Assembly: GCA_947174295.1 (NCBI GenBank)
Contig: CAMWIG010000028.1
Coordinates: 1 to 15,089 of the forward strand
Reading direction: 5' to 3'
DNA length: 15,089 bases
Origin: an uncultured Alistipes sp.
GTDB lineage: Bacteria > Bacteroidota > Bacteroidia > Bacteroidales > Rikenellaceae
Of this stretch, positions 1 to 7,222 are shown piece after piece. The translations under genes and the position numbers were made by a program. The notes beneath the pieces were generated by a model. That model ran no database searches and was not told where the DNA came from. It saw nothing but the letters and a program-made list of their open reading frames with translations. Position 1 is the first letter of the stretch. Every line of letters starts with the position of its first letter.

Positions 1-1
1 A

Positions 2-95
2 TGCCGAGGCGAGAAAACGAAGGCGACAGCCAACGTTTTCGACAAGCCGAGCGCAATCGAGCTTGCTCAAATTGCCGAGGCGAGAAAACGAAGGC
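2..95 (+). repeat. Pair of 23-bp perfect direct repeats, 71 bp apart
   Basis: The same 23 bases, beginning TGCCGAGGCGAG and ending ACGAAGGC, occur at 2-24 and 73-95. The spacing of 71 bp could be one period of a longer array continuing upstream of the window, or one copy of a dispersed extragenic repeat. Both copies sit immediately before the SUI1-type gene. No transposase or integrase is visible. Confidence 0.75.
13..40 (+). repeat. Stem-loop inside the edge repeat
   Basis: GAAAACG (13-19) pairs with CGTTTTC (34-40). Inside it GGC (22-24) pairs with GCC (29-31) around a GACA loop, with a symmetrical AA/AA internal mismatch. A second compact hairpin, GGCC-GAAA-GGCC with a GNRA-type loop, lies at 93-104, just after the second direct-repeat copy and 24 bases before the next start codon. 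Neither is followed by a T tract, so they do not look like ordinary terminators. Confidence 0.55.
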
Positions 96-128
96 CGAAA
101 GGCCGGCATTTAACCGTTTATTTCGATT

Positions 129-473
129 ATGACCAACGATTGGAAAGAGCGTCTGGGCATGGTCTACTCGACCGACCCCGACTATCAGTACACCACACGC
201 GAAGAGGAGGAGACGCCGACTCTCCCGCCCTCGCAGCAGAATCTGCGCATATGGCTCGACCGCAAGCACCGCGCCGGAAAGACTGCGACCATCGTCCGCG
301 GCTTCGTCGGCACGGACGACGACCTCGCGGCGCTGGCCCGCATGCTCAAATCGAAGTGCGGCGTGGGCGGCTCGGCCAAGGAGGGCGAGATAATCATTCA
401 GGGCGACCACCGCGACCGCGCGGTCGACATACTAACCGCCGCAGGATACCGTTGTAAGAAGGCGGGCTCCTGA
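129..473 (+). CDS. yciH: YciH/SUI1-family translation initiation factor (eIF1-like)
   Basis: This is a 114-residue cytoplasmic protein of the bacterial SUI1/YciH family, relatives of eukaryotic eIF1 that bind the small ribosomal subunit and influence start-codon selection. A variable acidic N-terminus (about 1-38) leads into the SUI1 fold. Its hallmark is at residues 74-93, reading KSKCGVGGSAKEG and then IIIQGD, followed by the usual basic C-terminal end (GYRCKKAG). The length fits the bacterial family. The ATG at 129 overlaps the stop of an upstream open frame (ATGA), and no Shine-Dalgarno is obvious, which is normal for Bacteroidetes. The next gene begins 21 bases after the stop, so the two are probably cotranscribed. 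Family assignment is firm; the cellular role in Bacteroidetes is little characterised. Confidence 0.93.
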   Translation: MTNDWKERLGMVYSTDPDYQYTTREEEETPTLPPSQQNLRIWLDRKHRAGKTATIVRGFVGTDDDLAALARMLKSKCGVGGSAKEGEIIIQGDHRDRAVDILTAAGYRCKKAGS

Positions 474-494
474 CGCACGCGCACCGACTATCAG

Positions 495-3467
495 TTGAAA
501 AGGCTTCTCACCATACTGCTCTTCGCATTCGCTCTGCTCACGGCGGAGCGCGTCTCGGCGCAGTATTACAGCTGGGGCACCGACCCCGCCGAGCTGCGCT
601 GGCGCACGATTCGCACCGACGACGTGCAGATTATCTACCCCGACACGGTCGAGGGCATCGCACGGCGCACGCTCCACTACATCGACCGCGTGCGGCCCTA
701 CATCGACTACGGATTCCGCTACCCGGCACTGCGGCTGCCCTTCGTCATGCACCCCGAGAACTTCCGCTCGAACGGTCTTGTGATGTGGCTGCCGAAGCGT
801 GTGGAGTTCCTCACCTCGCCGGCCGTCGAGAGCTACTCCATGCCGTGGTGCAAGCAGCTGGTGGCGCACGAGTACCGACACGCCGTGCAGTACAACAACC
901 TCAACCGCGGAGTGATACGCGTGCTGAGCTGGATACTCGGACAGCAGGGCTCGACGGTCGGGCTGCTGTTCATGCCCACGTGGCTCATCGAGGGCGACGC
1001 CGTGATGTCCGAAACCGAGATGTCGTCGTTCGGACGAGGCCGTCAGCCGTCGTTCTCCATGGAGTTCCGCGCGATAGGCAACATCGCCACCTCGCGCAGG
1101 AACATCGACAAGTGGTTCTGCGGCTCCTACCGCGACAACGTCCCCGACCACTACCACATAGGATACCAGATAGCCTCCTACTCCTACGACCGCTACGGCC
1201 CGACGCTGTGGAGCGACGTCGCCCACTACGCCGTGCGCAACCCCTACGTGATTTTCGCCACCTACGTCGGCCTGAAAAAATACGCCGGCACCACCGTGCA
1301 CGCGCTCTTCAACGACACGTTCACCGACCTGAACCGCTACTGGGACTCGCTGCCCGACGTCGACGACTCGGCGCGGCGGCTCCGTCCCCGGCCCAAGAGC
1401 TACACGACCTACTCGCACCCCGAGTTCCTGCCCGACGGCAGCATCCTCGCCCTGAAAGAGGACTACGACCGCCCTTCGCGCTTCGTGACCATCGACCCCG
1501 CGACGGGCTGCGAACGGCGGCTGCGCTTCACGGGTGCGGTCTCGACCCGTCCTGCGGCGGCGGGCGGACGCGTGTGGTGGACCGAATACCGCCGCAGCAT
1601 GCTCTACGAGCAGAAGGTGGGCTCGCAGCTCTGCTACATGGATATCGACGGCGGCAAGACCCGCACCGTCCACGGACGCCGCAATGCGCTGTATCCCACA
1701 CCGACGGCCGACTCGCTCGCATGGATAGAGTATCTGCCCGACGGCAGCTACCACTTCGCCACGGCCGACCGCGACGTCACCGAAGCATCCTTCCGCCGCA
1801 CGGCGCTGCCTCGGCACAAGGAGATACACGGACTTGCCTGGGACGACGTCACGCGCCGCCACTACGTGCTGGTCACCGACGACGACGGCATGCACATAGC
1901 CCGCATCGAGCCCTCGGGCGACCTGCTGCCCGTAACCCCTGCGGCCTACGTCACGCTGAGCAACCTGCGTGCAGGCGGCGGAAAGCTCTATTACGGCTCG
2001 ATAGTCTCGGGCAAGGACGAGGTCTTCGTGCTCGATCTGGCCGACACCGCGCGGCAGCAACGCATCTCGACCTCGCGCTACGGCTCGTTCCAGCCCGCGG
2101 CATCGGCCGACGGGCGCCGCATCGCCATGACCGTCTACGACCGTTCGGGCTACATGGCCGCCGTGCAGACGGCCGACTCGCTGCATGACGAACCCTTCGC
2201 GGCGCTGCCCGCCGACCTGGTCAACCCGCCCCGCAAACGGTGGAACGTCATCAACCTCGACACGGTGCGCTACACGCCGGCCGACTCCGCAGCCTCCCGC
2301 CGCGAGCACCCGTCGAAGCGTCGCCGCCGCATCACGCACCTGTTCAACGTCCACAGCTGGATGCCCGTAGCATTCAGCCCGTTCGACGCGGTCGACGAAC
2401 ACAACATATCGCTCAACGCGGGCGCTACGGTCATGTCGCAGAATCTGCTGTCGAACACCGAGGCCTACGCCTCCTACGGCTACAACCGCGCCGAAGGGTC
2501 GATCGTCCGGGCCGGACTGCGCTACTACGGACTCGGCGTGAACCTCTCGTTCGACGCCCACTACGGCGGCAACCAGATGTTCTACTCCATAACGCCCGTA
2601 AACAACGAGGGAATAACCGAGTACCAGACTCTTCCGCATCCCGACAGATACTACTCCGTGTCGCTCGGCGCCACTCTGCCTCTGATGCTCAACCGCGGCT
2701 ATCACACGCGCGTAGTAACGCTCTCCACGGCATGGAACTACTCCAACGGCATGGTGGCCAACGTCGGCCGCATCACCTACGACCCGCTGACGCACAGCGT
2801 CACCAACCTGCAACGCATCGGATTCAGCGAGGGCCTGCACAAAATCGTCGTCGGCGCAGGCTTCTCCGACCAGGTGCGCATGGCGCACCGCGACTTCCTG
2901 CCGCGCTGGGGATTCGCCCTCTACTCCAACTTCGCGTTCAACCCCGCCAACAGCTATTTCAGCGACCTCGTGTCGACCTACGCGCGACTCTACGCCCCCG
3001 GCCTGCTGCCCCACCACTCGCTCGCGCTCGAAGCCGAGTACCAGACGTCGGTGCGCGGACGCAAACTGCATCAGGGCGTCACGTGGCAGAGCGGCAACAC
3101 GCAGCTGGGCTACAAGTCGTCGCGGCTGATTCCCCACGGCTTCTCCTCGGCCGAAATATCGGCCGACGACTACGTGGCCGCCTCGGCGACATACCGTTTT
3201 CCGCTCTGCTACCCCGAAGGCGGCATTCCGTCGGTGCTCTACATAAGCCGCATAAGGCTCGGTCTGGGCGTCGACTACGCGCAGTTCAACTTGCAGCGCG
3301 GATTCACGCGCGGAGTGCGTCGTCTGTGGGCCTACGGCGGCGAGGCGACGTTCGACGTCAACTTCTTCCGCATGCCGCAGTCGGGCACGGTCTCCATAAC
3401 GCTCTCGCTCTATAAACCGAGCGGAAAGCCGCTCACGTTCCAGGCCGGCATCGGCATGCCGTTCTGA
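495..3467 (+). CDS. Exported gluzincin-like / TolB-like propeller / outer-membrane barrel protein
   Basis: A 990-residue envelope protein. The start is a TTG at 495, chosen because it gives a clean signal peptide (KR, hydrophobic core, cleavage after VSA at about residue 22). No in-frame ATG precedes it after the SUI1 stop. Residues 30-200 resemble a gluzincin metallopeptidase domain: HEYRH at 125-129, then WLIEG with Glu166 as the likely third zinc ligand. Residues about 300-570 have repeated PDGS/ADGRR-type strands like TolB/PD40 propeller blades. From about 625 to the end the protein is rich in alternating aromatic beta strands and finishes in Phe (GIGMPF), as outer-membrane barrels do. 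Similar large proteins are annotated in Bacteroidetes as hypothetical or TolB-like. Protease activity is inferred only from the motif; substrate and orientation are unknown. Confidence 0.8.
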   Translation: MKRLLTILLFAFALLTAERVSAQYYSWGTDPAELRWRTIRTDDVQIIYPDTVEGIARRTLHYIDRVRPYIDYGFRYPALRLPFVMHPENFRSNGLVMWLPKRVEFLTSPAVESYSMPWCKQLVAHEYRHAVQYNNLNRGVIRVLSWILGQQGSTVGLLFMPTWLIEGDAVMSETEMSSFGRGRQPSFSMEFRAIGNIATSRRNIDKWFCGSYRDNVPDHYHIGYQIASYSYDRYGPTLWSDVAHYAVRNPYVIFATYVGLKKYAGTTVHALFNDTFTDLNRYWDSLPDVDDSARRLRPRPKSYTTYSHPEFLPDGSILALKEDYDRPSRFVTIDPATGCERRLRFTGAVSTRPAAAGGRVWWTEYRRSMLYEQKVGSQLCYMDIDGGKTRTVHGRRNALYPTPTADSLAWIEYLPDGSYHFATADRDVTEASFRRTALPRHKEIHGLAWDDVTRRHYVLVTDDDGMHIARIEPSGDLLPVTPAAYVTLSNLRAGGGKLYYGSIVSGKDEVFVLDLADTARQQRISTSRYGSFQPAASADGRRIAMTVYDRSGYMAAVQTADSLHDEPFAALPADLVNPPRKRWNVINLDTVRYTPADSAASRREHPSKRRRRITHLFNVHSWMPVAFSPFDAVDEHNISLNAGATVMSQNLLSNTEAYASYGYNRAEGSIVRAGLRYYGLGVNLSFDAHYGGNQMFYSITPVNNEGITEYQTLPHPDRYYSVSLGATLPLMLNRGYHTRVVTLSTAWNYSNGMVANVGRITYDPLTHSVTNLQRIGFSEGLHKIVVGAGFSDQVRMAHRDFLPRWGFALYSNFAFNPANSYFSDLVSTYARLYAPGLLPHHSLALEAEYQTSVRGRKLHQGVTWQSGNTQLGYKSSRLIPHGFSSAEISADDYVAASATYRFPLCYPEGGIPSVLYISRIRLGLGVDYAQFNLQRGFTRGVRRLWAYGGEATFDVNFFRMPQSGTVSITLSLYKPSGKPLTFQAGIGMPF

Positions 3468-3538
3468 CAGACGGCGCGGCGGACTCCGCCCGCGGAGAAC
3501 CGACCGAACGGAATATGAAAAAATCCGAAATAAATTGC

Positions 3539-3546
3539 TAATTTTG
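3539..3546 (+). promoter_or_regulatory. Bacteroidetes-type -7 box before the PBP gene
   Basis: TAATTTTG at 3539-3546 matches the Bacteroidetes primary-sigma -7 consensus TAnnTTTG exactly. It lies in a local A+T-rich island inside otherwise GC-rich sequence. Transcription would start around 3552-3554, giving a leader of about 16 bases before the ATG at 3569. No convincing TTTG -33 element is visible about 20 bases upstream, so the call rests on the -7 box and its position. Confidence 0.5.
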
Positions 3547-3568
3547 CACCGTTGAAACAGCTATCGAA

Positions 3569-5983
3569 ATGAAGTCTCTGAACAATACCGGTTCCACGCG
3601 CCGCATCGTGCGCTGGCTGTGGATTTTAGCGGCGATTCCATTCGTCTCGCTATTCGTCATGTTGTCGCTCACGGCCGCGGGTGCGTTCGGCCGCATACCC
3701 TCGTTCGAGGAGCTCGAAAATCCGAAAAGCAACCTCGCCACCGAGATATACTCCGAAGACGGCAAGGTCATCGGAACATTCTTCGTGCAGAACCGCTCCT
3801 ACGTGCAGTACGCCGATCTCTTCTCGCGCGACTCCACGCTGCACACCTCGATCGACGGCCGCGAGGTGCCGCCCATCGTCGCGGCGCTCATCGCCACCGA
3901 AGACCGGCGTTTCAACAGCCACTCGGGCATCGACATTCCGTCGCTGTTCCGCGTGGGCATCAAGACCATCGCGCTGCGCAACTCGTCGCAGGGCGGCGGC
4001 AGCACCATCACCCAGCAGCTGGCCAAGAACCTCTTCCCGCGCGATACGGTGACCCGGCGCGGCAAGATAGTGCGCATGTCGAAGCTCGTCTGCTCGAAGT
4101 TCAAGGAGTGGATTACGGCCCTGAAATTGGAGTACAACTACACCAAGGAGGAGATTGCGGCCATGTATCTCAACACCGTGGAGTTCGGCTCGAACTCCTA
4201 CGGCATCAAGTCGGCGGCGAGCACCTTCTTCAACAAGCTGCCCGAGGAGCTCAACATTCAGGAGGCAGCGATACTTGTCGGCGTCGTGAACGCTCCGACG
4301 CGCTACTCGCCCGTGCGCAACCCCGAAAACGCCATCGCACGGCGCAATCTCGTCCTCTCGCGCATGGCCGAGGTCGGAGCCATCACGCGCAGCGAGTGCG
4401 ACTCGATAAGCGCCCTGCCGATAATCCTCAACTACCGCCCTATCTCGCACAACGAGGGTCACGCCACCTACTTCCGCGAGATGCTGCGACTGGTGATGAA
4501 CGCCCAGCGCCCCGTGCGCCGGCAGTTCTACACCGAGTGGGACTACGAGCAGGCTGTCAAGGAGTACGAGGAGAACCCGCTCTACGGCTGGTGCCACAAG
4601 AACCGCAAGGCCGACGGCGAACCCTACAACATCTACCGCGACGGTCTGAAAATCTACACCACAATCAACTCCTCGATGCAGACCTACGCCGAGGATGCCG
4701 TGCAGAAACAGCTCGCCTCGGTGATTCAGCCCCGCATGGATGCTCAGGTGCGCAACACGGGCGTGCTGTTCATCGACACCTCGAAAGAGGAGCGCGAGCG
4801 CATCATGCGCCGCGCCATGCGCTACTCCGATCGCTACCGCGAGATGAAGAGCGCCGGCGCGAGCGAAAAGGAGATTTACGCGAGCTTCGACCGTCCGTGC
4901 GCCATGAAGGTATTCACCTACCGCGGCGAGCGCGACACGACGATGACCCCGCGCGACTCGATTCTCCACCACAAGCGAATCATGCGCGCGAGCTTCGTGG
5001 CCATCGACCCCCATACGGGCCACGTGAAGGCCTACGTCGGCGGCCCCAACTTCCGCTACTTCAAGTACGACATGGCCAAGCAGGGCAAGCGTCAGATAGG
5101 CTCGACGATAAAACCCTTCATCTACACCTTCGCCATCGACCACCTCGGACTGACGCCCTGCACGCCCGTGCCCAACATACCCGTGACAATCGAGACTCCG
5201 AACGGTACGGTATGGTCGCCCAAGGAGGCGGGACGCGTCGAGTACGACGGCGTGACATATCCGCTGCAATGGGGACTCGCCCGCAGCCGCAACAACTACT
5301 CGGCATGGATAATGAAGCAGGCCAAGCAGCCCGAAGCCGTCGCCGACTTCATCCACAACATGGGCATCCGCAGCTTCATCGACCCGGTCTACGCCATGTG
5401 CCTCGGCTCGTCGGAGTCGAATGTCTTCGAGCTGGTCAGCGCCTTCACCACCTTCGCCAACGAGGGCGTGCACAACGACCCGATATTCGTCACGCGCATC
5501 GAAGACCGTCAGGGCAACCTGATTTCGAGCTTCATCCCGCAATCGCAGGACGCCATCGGCGAACGCACGGCCTACACCATGTTGCAGATGTTGCAGAACG
5601 TCGTCAAACACGGCACGGGCTACCGCATGGTGTCGCAGTACGGCATGCGCGACGTCGAGATGGGCGGCAAGACCGGCACGTCGAACGAAAACCGCGACGC
5701 ATGGTTCATGTGCGTGACGCCTAACCTCGTAGCCGGCTCGTGGGTCGGCGGCGAAGACCAGTCGGTGCACCTTCGTTCGGGCGGCGAGGGCAGCGTGATG
5801 GCGCTGCCGATAGTGGGCGACTTCTTCACCAAGGTCTACGACAATCCGCGTCTGGGCGTAAGCCGCAGCGACATGTTCAACCGGCCGGCTGTGATTCCGA
5901 CCTACGACTGCAAAGGTCTGGCGGCAATCGAGCAGACGGAGGGCGGCGCAGCCGTCGATATCGAGGACGAATTCTTCGACTGA
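3569..5983 (+). CDS. mrcA: Bifunctional class A penicillin-binding protein (PBP1A type)
   Basis: An 804-residue inner-membrane enzyme that polymerises lipid II (transglycosylase) and cross-links the peptides (transpeptidase) in the periplasm. One transmembrane anchor lies at about 13-40. The GT51 domain (about 60-270) shows EDRRFNSHSGID with catalytic Glu111, GGSTITQQLAKNLF (143-156), and YLNTVEFGSNSYGIKSAA (200-217). The transpeptidase has STIK with nucleophile Ser512, SRN at 573-575 and KTGTS at 701-705. Between the two domains, about 400-470 form a charged insertion rich in Arg and Glu. Length and motifs are complete. It probably has its own promoter just upstream. The asd gene follows 66 bases after its stop, and its product supplies the diaminopimelate branch that feeds peptidoglycan. 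The mrcA symbol is by class; ponA or pbp1A would serve equally. Confidence 0.95.
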   Translation: MKSLNNTGSTRRIVRWLWILAAIPFVSLFVMLSLTAAGAFGRIPSFEELENPKSNLATEIYSEDGKVIGTFFVQNRSYVQYADLFSRDSTLHTSIDGREVPPIVAALIATEDRRFNSHSGIDIPSLFRVGIKTIALRNSSQGGGSTITQQLAKNLFPRDTVTRRGKIVRMSKLVCSKFKEWITALKLEYNYTKEEIAAMYLNTVEFGSNSYGIKSAASTFFNKLPEELNIQEAAILVGVVNAPTRYSPVRNPENAIARRNLVLSRMAEVGAITRSECDSISALPIILNYRPISHNEGHATYFREMLRLVMNAQRPVRRQFYTEWDYEQAVKEYEENPLYGWCHKNRKADGEPYNIYRDGLKIYTTINSSMQTYAEDAVQKQLASVIQPRMDAQVRNTGVLFIDTSKEERERIMRRAMRYSDRYREMKSAGASEKEIYASFDRPCAMKVFTYRGERDTTMTPRDSILHHKRIMRASFVAIDPHTGHVKAYVGGPNFRYFKYDMAKQGKRQIGSTIKPFIYTFAIDHLGLTPCTPVPNIPVTIETPNGTVWSPKEAGRVEYDGVTYPLQWGLARSRNNYSAWIMKQAKQPEAVADFIHNMGIRSFIDPVYAMCLGSSESNVFELVSAFTTFANEGVHNDPIFVTRIEDRQGNLISSFIPQSQDAIGERTAYTMLQMLQNVVKHGTGYRMVSQYGMRDVEMGGKTGTSNENRDAWFMCVTPNLVAGSWVGGEDQSVHLRSGGEGSVMALPIVGDFFTKVYDNPRLGVSRSDMFNRPAVIPTYDCKGLAAIEQTEGGAAVDIEDEFFD

Positions 5984-6049
5984 CGGCCCGAATCGACTGC
6001 GCGATGAATCAATTCACAGAAAACGACACAAAAAAAATAATATACCACA

Positions 6050-7051
6050 ATGAAAGTTGCAATCGTAGGCGCGAGCGGCGCCGTCGGTCAGGAGTTTTTG
6101 AAGATACTCGAAGAGCACTCGTTCCCGCTGGACGAGCTTCTTCTGTTCGGGTCGGAGCGCAGCGCCGGCCGCAAGTACACGTTCCGCGGGCAGGAGCTTA
6201 CCGTTAAGCTCCTGCAACACAACGACGACTTCCGCGGCGTCGACATAGCCCTCGTATCGGCCGGCGGCGGCACGTCGAAGGAGTTCGCCGGGACGATAAC
6301 CAAGCACGGCACGCTGATGATAGACAATTCGAGCGCCTTCCGCATGGACGACGACGTGCCTCTGGTGGTTCCCGAGGTCAACCCCGAGGATGCTCTCGAC
6401 GCACCGCGCCGCATCATCGCCAACCCCAACTGCACGACGATTCAGATGGTCGTGGCGCTGAACGCCATCGAGAAGCTGTCGCACATCCGCCGCGTGCACG
6501 TGTCGACCTACCAGTCGGCCAGCGGAGCCGGTGCGCAGGGCATGGCCGAACTGGAACAGCAGCACAGCGATTTGGCGGCTGGCCGCGACGCCAATGTCGA
6601 GAAGTTCGCCTACCAGCTGGCATACAACGTCATTCCCCACATCGACGTCTTCACCGACAACGGCTACACCAAGGAGGAGATGAAGATGTTCAACGAGACG
6701 CGCAAAATCATGCACTCCGACATCCGCGTGTCGGCCACCTGCGTCCGCGTGCCCGTTCTGCGCGCCCACTCCGAGAGCGTGTGGTTGGAGACCGAACGCC
6801 CCGTGACGGTCGAGGAGGCCCGCGCGGCATTCGCCGCAGCCGAGGGCGTGGTGCTCATGGACGAACCCGCCGACAAGGTCTACCCCATGCCGCTCTTCAT
6901 CGCCGGCAGGGAACCCGTCTACGTCGGCCGCATACGCCGCGATTTGACGTGCGACAACGGACTGTCGTTCTGGTGCGTGAGCGACCAGATAAAGAAAGGC
7001 GCAGCCCTCAACGCCGTGCAGATTGCCGAATGGCTGATTAAGCATAATTAA
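6050..7051 (+). CDS. asd: Aspartate-semialdehyde dehydrogenase
   Basis: A 333-residue cytoplasmic NADPH-dependent enzyme. It reduces aspartyl-phosphate to aspartate semialdehyde, the branch point to diaminopimelate/lysine and to threonine and methionine. The N-terminal nucleotide-binding loop is GASGAVGQE (7-15). The catalytic cysteine is Cys128 in ANPNCTT. Substrate-binding and active-site features include YQSASGAGAQGM (154-165) with Gln155, and His240 in LRAHSE. FTDNGYTKEE-K and SATCVRVPV are typical of the bacterial ASADH family. Length is normal. The ATG at 6050 follows an A-rich leader (6020-6040) common before Bacteroidetes genes. It may be cotranscribed with the PBP gene, as I see no clear -7 box in the 66-base gap. 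A strong hairpin follows 120 bases after the stop. Confidence 0.96.
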   Translation: MKVAIVGASGAVGQEFLKILEEHSFPLDELLLFGSERSAGRKYTFRGQELTVKLLQHNDDFRGVDIALVSAGGGTSKEFAGTITKHGTLMIDNSSAFRMDDDVPLVVPEVNPEDALDAPRRIIANPNCTTIQMVVALNAIEKLSHIRRVHVSTYQSASGAGAQGMAELEQQHSDLAAGRDANVEKFAYQLAYNVIPHIDVFTDNGYTKEEMKMFNETRKIMHSDIRVSATCVRVPVLRAHSESVWLETERPVTVEEARAAFAAAEGVVLMDEPADKVYPMPLFIAGREPVYVGRIRRDLTCDNGLSFWCVSDQIKKGAALNAVQIAEWLIKHN

Positions 7052-7171
7052 CAATCGGGGACGGGAGGTCGGCGCCGTCTTCGCCGCCCCGCCCGCCGAA
7101 CAGAACGCAACGCGGAATCCGAACGGCATTCATCGCCGAATAATCTGCCGCCGGGCGCGTCGCAAATACCG

Positions 7172-7205
7172 AACACCCCGCATTCTTCGTGGAATGCGGG
7201 GTGTT
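7172..7205. terminator. Perfect 14-bp hairpin between convergent genes (likely bidirectional terminator)
   Basis: AACACCCCGCATTC (7172-7185) and GAATGCGGGGTGTT (7192-7205) are exact inverted copies around a 6-base loop. The + strand continues TTTCG after the stem arm. The - strand ends in TT and continues CGGTATTTG. It sits 120 bases after the asd stop and 17 bases after the end of the opposite-strand lyase gene, so one hairpin probably stops both transcripts. The T tracts are short. Confidence 0.8.
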
Positions 7206-7222
7206 TCGTATATTCCCTGAGG

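Larger units (their letters stand above)
1..132 (+). other. Open frame through the edge repeat, ending in an ATGA overlap with the SUI1 gene
   Basis: Frame 1 is open from the first base of the window to a TGA at 130-132. This stop overlaps the ATG of the next gene at 129-131 as ATGA, an arrangement typical of translational coupling. The 43 encoded residues are rich in Arg, Glu, Asn and Gln and match no family I recognise. The whole stretch lies in the repeat/hairpin element described separately. It may be the 3' end of a gene whose body is upstream of the window, or a frame that stays open by chance. The start is unknown because the frame reaches the edge. Confidence 0.2.

Noticed and set aside
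432..3137. A 901-codon open frame antisense to the large envelope protein
   Set aside because: It is Val/Arg/Gly-rich without any domain, and the + strand gene has a signal peptide and motifs. It is a mirror effect of GC-rich codons, as are the long antisense frames over the PBP gene (3650-5770) and over asd (6014-7129).
3468..3510. A terminator after the envelope protein gene
   Set aside because: Short GC-rich inverted pieces (GCGGA/TCCGC) are present but the stem is tiny and no T tract follows.
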